The position numbers and the translations under genes were made by a program. A DNA stretch of 64,000 nt from Diphasiastrum complanatum. Lineage: Eukaryota; Streptophyta; Lycopodiopsida; Lycopodiales; Lycopodiaceae. The notes under the pieces were generated by a model. It did not search any database and had not been told where the DNA came from. It saw only the letters and a program-made list of their open reading frames with translations. The DNA lies in the NCBI GenBank assembly GCA_029204225.1, contig MU831984.1, forward strand, positions 29,148-93,147. Direction: 5' to 3'. Of this stretch, positions 20,521 to 33,700 are shown piece by piece (position 1 is the first letter of the stretch; every line of letters starts with the position of its first letter).

Positions 20521-22500
20521 CGAGAACAAGAGTTCTTGGATTTTTTTGACCAAGATGTCATTTTTTTTTGGAAACAGACACGGCCTAAAAACGACCCAGA
20601 AGTCAAGGATGGAAAAACTATAATGGAACGAAAAAGTTGTTTCTTGATGTGCTTGAAGCTGGGGGCGTACCAACACTGTTTGATGATTAGAACAAGAAAA
20701 AGTCAGTTCATTCTTTCCCAATTCTAAATCTGTCACTCAAAGCATGTTAGGATGGTACTGTTATCCTTCTACTAACCGTAAAGATAATGAAAAGGGACGA
20801 AAGAATGTTTTAGTTGAAGTTCGAATTTTTTAATAAATTCCCGAGAACTTCATATACTTGTATTATTTTTCTGACACTTTGATCAGGAAGTGGAGGGCCC
20901 TGTGGTATGGGACGCAGGCGATTCCAAAATAAAGATCTGAAACTAACTGGATCAGTTGACCATAGTATGGCCGTAAATCTTAATGATGCCAAATATTGTC
21001 GGCCATAAAACGAGTGTTTTGTCGGAAATTGGAGATATTGCTCATGACCCCTTTTTAGGATATCTCAAATTCACAAAACCGAAAATCCAGCAAGCTATTT
21101 CTTTATAAAAGATATATTGGTTAATTTCTTAACACATGAATTAACTCGATTTTTTGTGAGGTACTTCTGATTACCCGTTGACCATGGACAATGTCACAGA
21201 AATAGTTAATGAACCCATTTTCTAAACTTGTTTTCTCTACTTGAATCTTCAAGTAATCATTTTCTGAGTTACGGGTCAATTCTCAAGCTTGGTAATAAGG
21301 AAGATCTTTTGTTAAGTCACTGTGTTGGGACATCATTGGTATTTGCTAACAATGATGCAACTTTTCTTTGGCTTTCAAGATTTTCTTGGATCTCTTCTTA
21401 GACTCTTCTCCTGGGCAAATCTCGAATGATCTGCACCCCTTGGAAACTCGTGGCGTTTCCTAAAAGGGGGAGAAGTAGGAAGAAAAGAAAATTATCAAGG
21501 AGAAATATTGGTCAAAGATTCAAGGAAGAATCTGTTATATCGATGATGGACCTATTTTATGAATAAAAAACGATAGGATATTTAGATATTACAGAAATCC
21601 TTTATGGATTATAGTAAATATCTGGTTTGAAAATTGAAAGAGGGGAAACGTAGAAAGTACTCGTGCAGTAGAAAAGTGGCTGATAACAAGTCCGATTGAT
21701 TTGCATCAGAACTTGGTAATTCTATTGCAACTAGGGGTTGTTGAAACATGTTCCTTGTTGGAAATAGTCAACTTGATCTTAGTGTTAACTGGGATCCGTG
21801 TGTTGATGCAAGGAAGGAAGTTCATGCTAACATTATATTCTTTTGAGATTATCTCCGGTTGAGATACTGAATGTGAAATAGCACTCTTTGAGAAATGTTC
21901 TCTCTTAGAAGATAACCAAGTTACAGGATTCTCGGTTATGAAAGTGTTGTGTACAGATCAGGAGTTATCGGCTTATAAGTCACAACGTCTATGAGTCATT
22001 TTAGATTCATTTACAGATGTGTGTGGATAGAATACACGAGAACTTTTGGGCCTTATCTTTTCCCGTTTGGAATTGATAGAATGCTATCCCGGAATAGTAA
22101 ATAGAGTTGGATAGTCGTTGGTTGCCAAAAGTAGAGCTTCACGTAGTGAAGTTCTAATGAATCTTTAAGTTATTCTAGATTAGAACTTAAGAGAAAGATC
22201 TAGACGTATTCTAGATTGGGACCCTTACTATGGAATAACAATTTGTGCCATGTCTAAAGTAAGGGCATTTTTTGTTTACAATCCTTATATAAACACCGTA
22301 TGTGAGTTAGAAAAGTCTGAAACTTCCCAAATGGAAAGGACTTTTTGGAACAACTCATGTGTCATTTTAAGAATTGTAATACACTCTTATGATATGGTAT
22401 GGTCTCGGGAATCTGGAGAGTTGGGATTGGTGAATCATAACTCAGATTCTAGAGAATTACTAATTCATAGGAGAGGATTGTGTTCACGATTGATTACCTC
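20521..22500 (+). other. Probable body of a decayed gypsy element
   Basis: Only short broken ORFs lie between the gag and integrase remnants. An 86-codon ORF at 22250-22510 has no domain I recognise. The span is assigned to the element by position only. Confidence 0.35.
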
Positions 22501-22695
22501 GAATGAATAAACAAGATAGTGAAATTTTGGTAGTGACTGGCCATCTTACCAAATCGACTATGTTTATTTGGGTAAAGACCAAGTAATTAGAGTATTTGGT
22601 TAGGCTTTATGGATTACCAAAGTGACATTATGAACATTCGTGATTCGAAGTTCACTGGTCGCTTTTGGTGGCCGTATTTGCTAAACTAGTAGATG
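22500..22695 (+). mobile_element. Ty3/gypsy integrase-core remnant
   Basis: Broken plus-strand frames give 'LVVTGHLTKSTMFIWVKTK', then 'VRLYGLP' and 'DSKFTGRFWW'. They correspond to the integrase blocks 'V.DRLTK..HFIP', 'LHGLP' and 'SDRD.KFTG.FW'. Stops show it is inactive. Confidence 0.75.
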
Positions 22696-23380
22696 ACTCT
22701 GAACTTAATTTTTGTGCGAGGCAATGTTGTAGACGCCCATACTTTGTAGAGCCATTGCTTTGTGAGAGCAATGAGCATGTCTCAAGAATTTCCATGCTAT
22801 GGAAAACGGCCGTCGCTTGAGAACTAGCTATTGTTGTGAGAGAAATGGTTTTGTTAAACCTATTTTTATGAGGAGTTGTCAGGCTATTGCGTGACCTCTA
22901 AGATCAATGCATTCATTCCATGAGCTTCGTGAGATCTAGGTTGGTGCACTCATTCTATGCTTTATTCTATGATGGAGTTTATGAGTTTTTAGAGTTTTTG
23001 AAGTGTGGCTATTACATGAGCTCCAAGTAAGCACACTCATTCTATGTTGGAGTTTTTGGAGTTTATGAAGTGTGGCTGTTGTGTGAGCTCCAAGTCAATG
23101 CACTCATTTTATGATGCAATTTCTACGAGTTTTTGGAGTTTCTATGCTAGGATCTAAATTCAGGTGTTTTATGTTTGGATTTTTTTAGACCCACAAGATT
23201 GTTCGGTTGTTGAGAAGTGTTGCATTTTGTGTGGAAGTGTACAATATATGGAAAATAAGCATGTTTGCAAAGTAATTATTCTACATTGTGAATTATTTTA
23301 TTTGAAGAGTTCTTGGTGAGTAAATGCTTGCAGTCAAGACCACATTTCTTCTTGCTACACCATCAGTGGTGTTAATTAGA
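22696..23380. repeat. Diverged repeats of a 'gagctccaag' module
   Basis: From about 22900 to 23150, three or more diverged copies of a module with 'gagcttc/gagctcc', 'gcactcattctatg' and 'gagtttttgagtttatg' follow each other at a spacing of about 60-80 bp. There is no coding sense. Confidence 0.5.
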
Positions 23381-23720
23381 GTTGTATAGAGGCTATATCT
23401 TCCTCTTTGTAACACTCATGTGTCGGAAACTATTCATTGTATTCAGCTTTTGTGGGTGAAAAGGATACAATGTCTTGCTTCTTACTTGATCCAAAGAAAC
23501 AACCATTGCCAATACTAAAAGTGTAACATGTGGTTGATCTCCAATACGACATGCACAATCGGCATCAACATAACCCTGCAGCTTAGGCAAACCATATTGT
23601 CTTTAATAAACCAAACCAAATCAAAATTGCACATTCCTTTCATGTAGCTCACTACCCAGTGATCCATTGTTGACTAATCAAATATATGTAGCTAGTTTAT
23701 TAATCTATAACAGAGCCAAG
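23381..23720 (-). mobile_element. Ty1/copia RNase H remnant
   Basis: Minus-strand frames read 'KLQGYVDADCACRIGDQ', then a shifted 'IGNGCFFGSSKKQDIVS'. This is the copia RNase H block 'L.GY.DADWAG...S.SGY.F..G...SW.SKKQ..VSLS'. Upstream is a 'DHW...YMKG..NFDL' block. Frame changes and missing bases show decay. Confidence 0.8.
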
Positions 23721-24723
23721 GTGAAGCCTAAAAAGTAGTTGGATAATAAGAGAAAAATTTGAAAGTCTTTAGAGACAACCTTTTCGAGTAAACTGACATC
23801 ATTTAGAAAAAAAGGGACCTCCCCAACACTACCATTGTGAGCTTCTCCCCTAACTTACAAGGCTGGCGCGTGGCTTGGTTTTTGGACTATGCCCATCATC
23901 ACTGGATAGTTTAAGCTCTCCAGGGTTGGATATCTGTTGAGGTTTTCGATTATGCCACGTCTGAGAAGATCGACGATCCCAAAGCTTACACGTTTTTTGC
24001 ATCCAAGTGAGCCCTCCCGTCGCTAACGACAGCAACATAATTTAGACTCGCTCACCGTTGGATATTTAACACAACGTTCAGACCCTGCCACCTGGAGGAA
24101 GCTTTAAGATCTGCTAATGTGTGCCTGACAGGTGGCCATCGTGACACGCGGCTGACATCCAATTGAGAGGGCTGAAAGCTTCTGGGCTCCGTACACTCAA
24201 CTCGTAAGAGACGAGAGCTTTTACTTTTTCCAATTTTCAATGAAGGAATCGCGATCCTGACACTTGAAATCTTTGATCCTGTCGAAACTTCCAGTTATGA
24301 ATGTTGCTGATTATCGAGCTTTCAAGTCTTCAATCTTCTTCTTCTGTTCCGGCTGCCAGTTCAGGTCGTTCGTAAATCTCTGATAATTTATCATCTCACA
24401 AAACTGACGCCTATTGATGAAGTATCAGTTATTGCTCGGTTAACAAATTCACACCGCTTCGAACAAGCTTTATGTCTGAAGCAGCACAGAATTATCTCAT
24501 AACTGGTTTAAGTTTTATTGAAGATTTGAAGTAGCTTCCAAGTTTTATTGATCGGATTCTTGTTTTGATTTTGTTTTTCATTTTGCTGATCTGAGCTGTA
24601 CTTTTGGCCCTGCAGTTGTCCGTAGATGAACGGATTATCGAGGGTTTAGACATGTCCGGATAATTATCAAGATAGACAGTTTGTTTTTACTAGACATCTG
24701 TGATTTGTTTGCTCGTCGTGGAA
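23721..24723 (+). promoter_or_regulatory. Upstream region and probable 5' leader of the NCL gene
   Basis: It is less AT-rich than neighbouring DNA and has no ORF of note. Candidate motifs are 'gacaggtgg' (24129) and 'gacacgcgg' (24143). No convincing TATA box or transcription start can be placed. The leader has two upstream in-frame non-ATG codons before the ATG at 24724. Confidence 0.4.
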
Positions 24724-27700
24724 ATGAAGACAAGTGCTGTGGCGCTACGTCTCAGAATAGTCTCATGGGAGAGCATTATGGTCATTTCATGCTTCTTTTG
24801 CTTAAGTCTTCCAGTTATTGCTCTAATTGAGGAGTATACGTCGGGCACGGCGAATGGCTTCGACGACAAAAGCCTGCTATGTTTTCCAACGCAAAAGTCG
24901 AAGTCAGACGCTTGGCAGGGTCTGGACAGATCCGATGAAGCTTTGAGACTTCACGTGCCGTCCCAGATTCTTGACGATCAGTTGCGCCACAATAAGTTTA
25001 TGGCCGCCAAAAATGCCCAACTAGAATGTGCGGATAGCTACGGGTTTCTTCCGTGCTCTACAAATATTGGTGGAAACTTATTCTTGCTGGTAGTTTATGG
25101 CTTCTTGCTTCTGCAGGCCGCTAAGCTCATGTCAAATGGCAGTGAGCAACTACTCACAGTTTTAGAGCCAGGTGTTATTGGAGGATTAATTTTGCCTATC
25201 CTTGGAGCATTACCGGATGCGCTTCTTATCCTAGGTGAGTTACTTTTTGGTCATAATGCCCTGTTATTATCGCAGTGAAGCATTCAAGTGTTTGGCGCAG
25301 CTCAAAATTGTCTTAAATTGCATATGCGACAGACTCTATGGTCCCGTAAATGAAACGATTATATGCCCAGTTTTTTTTAATGAAATACAACTAAATCTAC
25401 TTCTAAGTTCTCACCTCTCGTTGAAGAAGACGGTTATTCTTAGTTCATAGCTATACTATTTATATCAAAGTTATTTGAATTTTCCTTTCAGTTCGCCAAT
25501 CAGCGATAGTTTCAGGGGAGATTATCAACATAGAAGACTTGCTAATTATCGACCAACTTTTTAAATTATGTACTGCAGCTTTAAAATACAAGCGAGCTTT
25601 GAATCGAACCCATGTGTGTAAAAGAACAGTAGATCTAACCTGCAGAATCAAACCTACAAGTTGACAGATCTACGGAACTAAAACACAAAGACAGAATTGT
25701 GGATACAGAACATACTTGAACTACATATCACCATCAACATACATCATGTTAATCTCCACCAATTACAATCTTACACTAAGTGAATCAACTGAAATAGATG
25801 ATATTAACATCTGTAGGAAGTACTACAGGATGACTAAGTTCTGAAGACAAGTAGCTCAAAACCTTTACTATTATACCGGCAGCTTGAACTAGCTTCTAGT
25901 TCTCCCTTTTTGTTGTCTCTGCTCTCTAACTAATTCTTAGGAGGTGAACTGATCCAAACTTATCAAACAGAAACTGTTCTTGTAGACTATCAAAAATCAC
26001 TTTGTAACTAATCTATCTTTTATTTCTGTTCTTTTGATTAAGAAATGTTGGAATTGCATAAATCCACAACACTCCCTCTTACTGTGCATCGAGATTCCAA
26101 ACATTCTTTGAATTTCAGGTTTAACATTCCTATGGACTTTGAATGTTTGTCCTTAGTTAAGGCTTTTGTGAAAATGTCAACTGTCACATCTTCACTTTTA
26201 TAGTACACTAATTTGACGTCACCTTCAGTGATTTTTCCCATACATAATGATGATGTATCTCAATGTGTTTGGTCTTAGAATAAAGTCCAGGATTTAAGGT
26301 CAATGCAATGCAACTCTGGTTGTCCCAAAATAGAATTGTAGGCTATGGTTGTGCAATGGATATTCCTTGTAGTTGCAATAAATTTCACTGCCATATTGCT
26401 TCTTTGGTTGCTTGTGAAGGAGCAATATATTCTGCTTCTATAATTGACAGGCTTGTAGTTTTCTTTTTGCCTATTCCAAGATATAGCTCCATTTGAAGAG
26501 AAAGATGTAGCCTTATGTAGATCTTCTTTTATCATAGTCTCCTCTCCAATCAGATTCTGTACACCCTTGTTTTTGCAAGACTGTTATAGCATGTTCCAAA
26601 GCTTTTAGTTTGATAATTCTTATTGGCTTTTTTTGCTACTTTGTAGTGAATTGGACCTGGTTTGTTCAAGTACTAGCTCAAAATGCTGACAGTGAATCCT
26701 ACGTTAGGTCTTGTACATACTATAGCGTACATGGGTGAACCAACAGATTTGGATAAGGTTTGTTTTCCATTTTGTCTTTTTCGTGATCTTTTGGGCTCAT
26801 TTCCTTGGGAAATTTTAGACCTTTTTCCATAGGACTGTCTATGGTTTTGCAATTTCCATTTTATACCTTTTGATTACCCACCCTTATATACTTTTGTTGG
26901 TTCTATCACCTGTGTACTGAATTGCAGCCCTCTAAAGGCCACAGTGGATCAGACCTCAGAAGAATCTGGTCTGAGAAATCACCAAATGTTTCATACTTTT
27001 TAGTGTTTGAAAGCTAAGCCTTTGTGCATATGCCTTAAGAGAATTCTGGAACCTTGGACCAAAAGCATTTGTGTATTTTGTGTAGATATTGCACAAACGC
27101 ACAGGCTAACAAAATTTGATTCTAAGACTATAGAGCTGAGAAGGAGCATGTAAGTGTGATTTGAAGCTATGAGAGGAAGTGAAGGTGCTCTATAGGATCT
27201 GCTGCAGTCATTGATAATGTATCCTAGAAGAGCATGATAAATGCATGGAGATGCCAAAGGTATAGATGTATGAGAGGAGGTGGCCACACACGTGATTTAG
27301 TGAACATTATCTGTAAGCTGCTGAACCATCAGCCCTTAAGTTGACCTTCCCAATGTATTTTAATACTTGAGCTTTTGGTTTAACATCATTTTCATGAACA
27401 ATGCCTACAAGAGTGTGTTACATTATGTAATGTGGAATAGAGAGTTTATGCACAACTAGTAAAGCTTGAACTCATGCTTATGTATGAACGGCTTTGAGGA
27501 TGTTGCTTGCAGTTTTAAAACCCTTAATTGTACCTTTTCTTTTTTGACACCACTTGAAACCTTTTGGAAGCAGCTAGAGATGAGCACATTTGGCATTTGA
27601 GCTAGGAGTAGAGAGTTCAAGCTATGGGCAAAACACATCTTTTGTATCAAAATATTCAATAACCCTTTCATTTCTCAAATTTTTGGAAGTAGTTCCTTTT

Positions 27701-30694
27701 GCCAGCTTGAAAGCGGCATTTGAGCTAGGAGTAGAGAGTTTAAGTTATGGACAAACACATCTTTTGTATCACAACATTCAATAACCCTTTCATTTCTCAA
27801 ATTTTTGGAAGTAGTTCCTTTTGCCAGCTTGAAAGCTGCAGTGCTATAGGATTTGTGTGTTGCTTGTACCGATAGGACTTTGCTTCTCGATTGGGTTGAG
27901 TATGTTGGAAGAAGGAAGGGAAGAGGAAGAGTCGATAAGTCGAAGTCTATGGACGAACAATCGAGCACAGCGGAATGATCCTTCTTCCTTATGCATAACT
28001 ACGCCTATCATAAATCAAACAAAGCTATCATGACAATCGTCACCTTTGATCTTTTAGCAATGAACTTTGAAATCATTAGTACTAAAGTGATTTCGTAGCC
28101 AAACAATTACAAAGTGAAGTGATGTATAGAATATTGCAGTATTGAAGTATTCAATAGATCAGACAAAGCAATAAGAGATTTATCAATTACTGATAACTAC
28201 AGAGAAGCATACATTCTGACATGATACTGAACGCAATAAGAAGATGGATTGATTCAGTAAGTAGCATGTAAAAAGTTAGATGATGAGAGCACAAAGCAAT
28301 AGCGGATGCAATCACGTACTCTAAACTATCTCTAAGTAACTGGTAACTTTGTCTGATGCACTTTTGCTAATAAGCAATAAGCGCTAAATAACAATACTCA
28401 AAACAGGACACTAATAGAACTCTATGAGTCGTCCTTCTCTGATTTCCTCTCTCTCTCTCTCTTTGATTACAACTATGTCAGCTATTTATACTAAAGCAAT
28501 TTAAGCTTATCCAATTAGGCAGCTAATTAGGTCGTCGGTCACAATTGACAGTTAGCCATAATGCGGTGTCATCCATCCAGTTAGGCCTTCTTGTAAATTT
28601 ACTTGCAAAGTGGCCATGGTTAGGGCAAGTCTTTAGCTTCATAACAGGCGGAAACAGTAACTGTCTTCCTTCGACGTCTTCGACTTCTCCGATAGTTCAT
28701 CGAAGTCGTCCGATATGTCGGAGCCACCTGGTGAGCAATTCCCAAGTATTTCTGCAGAGTCCAGACTGTAGAAACACAAATAAAACTGCATAACTGAATG
28801 AATGAATGGATGTAGATTAAAGATCGATTATTTGGCTGAATCGCTCCTGATAGTAGAATAATCCAACAGAGAAAACCTTCATGACATCAACTATGATAGT
28901 GTTGGGCCTTTTCAGTCCAAAGCGCAAGTTCTCTAGTATACATTTTGCATTTTCCAGGACCCTGGAGATGAGACATTACTTTGAAAAGACAACTAATTAC
29001 AGCTAATACAGATCTTTGAGTTCTAAACATGGGTCCAAAAAGCTTGGCATCAATTTTCGATGGAAATTCACTCACATTTTGCATTTGTCTACATAAATTC
29101 ATTATGAGTTGGTGTTATCACTTCATTTAAAGCTTTTGGATGTTAAATGACACGATATTATGGGATTTGTTGTTTTTGAGTGAAGCATAGAAACAAAGTT
29201 GCACTGGGAAATCTCATTAGGGTTTCGCGGAACATGCACTGAAATTTTTTTTTTTTTCCCAAAAAAACAGACTTATTGGTGTCCGAAATTGTTTAGATAG
29301 AATGTAAATTTTTTTCTGCTCCTATTAACGTTTTTTTAGGCCATTTAGTGGTATTTTTTTCAACTTTTATGCAGAAAAATTAATTAAAAAAAAGGCAATC
29401 CGGACAGCATTTGGCTGTCCGGAACGTTGACGATCCGGAACGCTCATTCCGGATCGCTGTTGCAGCAGAAACGTGACCCGCTACAACACTGCATAGGAGC
29501 TAACCACCTTCATGCCACCATGTGTCATAGGACTGCTTATGTTTCTTAGCAAAATAATCAGCTATTTTAATATTCTCTTTCGTAATAAAGGTAATGTCTC
29601 AGAGTTCCTGTTGTGACTGAGTGATATGGTGAGATTCAGTAAGATTTCTTACTTCTTTTGCCTCACATGCTCTAGGTTTGTGATCGAGTATGTGTAGACT
29701 CTAGAGGCTATTATAGTAAGTAGTAAGCCCAAGAATTTCATGTAAGATGAGGCAGGAAATATGAAGATATCTTAGTTATGGAGTTGGCTCATTACATTCA
29801 TCGTATCCATTCTTTTATTCGTTATTATGCATAAGCAGGCCTAAGGGCCCTTTTTATTCATATACTGGCCTTGGGCCCTATTTGGTCATATTTTTAGGAC
29901 TCGGTCACGTTGATTTGGAGTGGGGGTCCTCCTATTGGGAGGGCGCACTATTTTCCCTCCAAATCCTATTCCCTCCCTTTTTTGAATCCTCTATTTGATT
30001 CAGGGAGAGGATATATATAGGGCAGCATTGTATTCCTTTATTCAGTTTATGATGATTGTTCCTCTTTAGCCTCCTTAAGCATTCTCTCTTCCTGCTTTCT
30101 AGCTTAAGTCTTGCTTTCTAGCATAGCTAGTGAATCTTAGCTTGTAACTATCTTATAGTCTATGCTTATAGCTATAATTAGTTGAAGGAGTAGTGATCCT
30201 ACACGTCCTTTCAGTAGGGAGTTTTTGCTTTGAGTCCTGACCATTGTCTTCCATGTTAAAGCTTATCTTTCAAAGTTCCAACTATGGCTGAATTTGGCGA
30301 AATGGAGGGGTTCACTACAATTTCTTGTTTCTCCTTTCACCTAACATGCTCCAGGATTGTGTTTGATGATGTGTGCCAGTTTATTATAGTGAGTAGTAAG
30401 TCCAAGAAGTAGTAGGCTTTAAGAGTTTCATGTAAGATCAGGAAGGAGAATACGAAGATGTCCTATCTTTTATGTTTCTGGTTTCAATCTAGGTGAAGGA
30501 GTAGCGACCAACTAGTAATGCTACATGTCCTTTTGATGTGTCAATGCAGGGAGACAGTTTTGTAGGACTGTTGTTCTCAAGATGGCTGTGTTTCAGAAGC
30601 ATTCTAGTAGACAATACTCTTTGCATTCTGCAGCATTTGTTGTATGGTGGAAATAATCAGTTTCGTGTGAGGCTGTGTGTGTGTGGTGCCCGCG

Positions 30695-30762
<68 letters not shown>

Positions 30763-33700
30763 GCCACATGACTTGTTTTGTCATGCTCATCCTGGATCTC
30801 CTCCGGGATGAGGCAGAATGAGCACTGCTCATTCTGGATGGGCAAAGTCGTTGTTCCAGGATGAGCGTGGAGCGCCAGGATGAGCTGCAACCGCCGGTCT
30901 AGTTTACCTCAGAGCATGGTTACCACTGTGGTTAGCAGTTGGGAGACCAGTCACATTTTATGGCATCCTTCTTTCCTTCGTTTTTGGTCTCTGTTCAGAA
31001 ATTGCGGCTAGTTTTAGCTCATTGTGTGCTCCATTTCTTGCTCTAAAGCACACATTAGTAGCAGTTCGTTTTTAGCTGAATTCCTGGTCTCTGTTCAAAA
31101 AACGCAGCTAGTTTTAGCTCATTGTGTGCTGCATTTCTTGTTCCAAAGCACACATTAGTAGCAGCTCGTTTTTAGCTGAATTCCTGCTCCATTTCTTGTA
31201 CGATTTTGGTAGTAGAAGGCTACATTGCTGAATGCTTTTGTGGAGGCTGTCCTCTACAGTAGATCTGGTTATCTAGTTTACTATTTTATTTAGTCATTGC
31301 TTTCATTGCTTAATCTACTTTGCTCTTGAGCCATTGTTGTTAGTTTTATTGCTTTTGTTATTGCAAAATCCTAGTGTCATGATAGGGCTTGGTCACAAAC
31401 GCAACTACTGTACACAATGTCTACACCAGCCTCCTGTACCTATTTCCTTAATGCACCGATCAATGACACTACTCTTGAAGACACACAACACATTTGGCAA
31501 TGTATTGATCCTTCAAGGGGCAAGACAACAAAAAAATTTGTTGAATTGTGGAAGGATGAAGAAACGCATCAATTGCTTTGCCTTTACGAGGAAAAATGGA
31601 CCGACGTAAACAAGGGCAACACGATCGCTAAACAATGACAAGACATAGCAAACGCACTTTTTGTTGGAAACAATTTGTCTACACCGAGAACAGGTACACA
31701 TTGCAGAGGAAAAATTGAAAAAATGAAGAGGAAGTTCCGTGAAGAAAAGGCTCAAGAAAATAGTACTGTTGCCGATCCTTCATTATGGGCCTTTTATGAG
31801 AAATGTTGTTTCATATTTGCTGCCGCTCCTAAGTTCAATGGCATCCCTAATGCAATGGATTGTGGAGAGAACATCAGTCCAGAGGTTGAGATGGTACCTG
31901 ACTCCCCTATGAGATCTCCAGTGCACAATAATGTCAGAAAGAGGCATACTACTAGTTCCAGAGAGCAACAGGACCTTGACGAGGAGGTTTCGTCCACACC
32001 ACCATATGTAGTTCTGTAGAACATAGACGCTGCTTATTACTTCGTTTGGATGAAAAATTGATTTGATAGGGCAAACAATTGCTTTGGTAGTCTTGTTTTT
32101 AAGATATTGCTTGTATGCATTGAAATGCGTTGATGTTAAATGGCAGTTGATTCAACTTGTAACATTCTTGAAATGCTATTCTCAGAATGCAAAAACCATG
32201 CCTCTGAGGCATGCAAGCTGTCAGGGGTGGCAGGAAAGCCAACCAAAAACGTTGTTGATCTGATGCGCCCAATAAGGAATTTGTTGGGGCTTTCAAGAGT
32301 TTTGCTGATGGATACATTGAATTAGAAACAAAAAAATTCCAAACTATGGAAAGAATGGAGGCTTGTTTTTTTGGTCAACAACAATTGTCACATAGACATT
32401 CGTGGACAAATGTGCAAATTCATTGTACATTTAACCTAAACACGACACAATGTTTCTGACAGTTTTGTTTGAATAACCACCAATACTTTGAAATATAGGT
32501 TGCAATATTTTATTGTGCAATAAGCATACATAGAAAGTTTCACTCATGCCTTCGAACCCAATCGCTAAAGACCACATCCCGTACAACCTCTCCCTCACAT
32601 CTAGCCCTAGCTTCATGTTCTATAGCACCTCTTAGTTGTGGTGCATTCGCGTGGTCCATGATAGTTTGCAATCTTTGCCCACTAGGGATGGCGATGTACT
32701 TGGAGTACAACATGTCATGGTTCTTGTAATTATCAATGTGTACTTTTGAACCGTGCTTGCACCAACATTGAACCGCTCGGCCACTTGTTGTTCTGAATGG
32801 CCATGCGCAAGGCGAAATAACACAATTGTCACTGCGTGCTCTACCTCTACCGGCTCTCGCACCCAATTATCCTTTCTCTCAGCCATCACAAATAGGACCA
32901 ATATTATAGCATTACTTTTGTAATCAGTGGAAACAAGTGGAGGCAATAAGATTTCTGGAGCCAATCTCATGGTTTGTATATTGAACAAATTCCAGCACAC
33001 AATGAGGGCATGCAGCAAAGAGATGTCGTGAAGAATGAAGTCTGCATTTACACAAAGAGTATGTCAGAACCCAATTTCTTAATCTTGCACAGTTTCAACA
33101 TTACAGAAATGCACACTCACCAATTCAAGGTCAGTACATCCCAAACCTTAAACTCAACGAAGCTCATCACGAATTCATCTGACAACAGAAAATGACCTTT
33201 AAAGAAAGGGCTTTTACGATTCGTATGGGGATTTTGTTGCGCAGATCATTTGCAAACAAAAGATGCAAGCGCAAAAAGGGTGAATGTCCCTTGGAAATTA
33301 ATGGGGAGGGCAGGGCTCCAGGTGTCATTGTGGGAGTTCCAATCAAAACCAGTAATGATCTCTGTAGGCCAATTTCAGGTGTCACTGTGGGAGTTGTATC
33401 GTTGTGGGAGCTCCATCGCTGCAAAATTCTTAAGGAGCAATGTGACTTACGAGGGCAATTGTGCAGACCAATCCCGTGAGGGCAATAGCAAATACCGTGG
33501 GAGCAATCGCTGCAATCATGGATGAAATCGTGGGAGCAATCGCCGCAACCGTGTGAGAGCTCCAACCAAAATCCAAAAGAATCTTAACGCCAATTTCAGA
33601 TGTCACTACAGGACCTGTGTAGCTGTGACCTGTGTCGCTGTGGGAGCTCCATCACTGCAAAATCTCTGATGAAAAATGTGAATGTGCAGGCAAGCGTGCA

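Noticed and set aside
25590-25640. B-box-like 'gggttcgattc' on the minus strand as a tRNA gene or SINE
   Set aside because: No convincing A box, acceptor stem or tail could be paired with it.
30538-30890. ORFs with Arg-Glu or Leu-Ser repeats on both strands
   Set aside because: They are translations of the CG/AG microsatellite.
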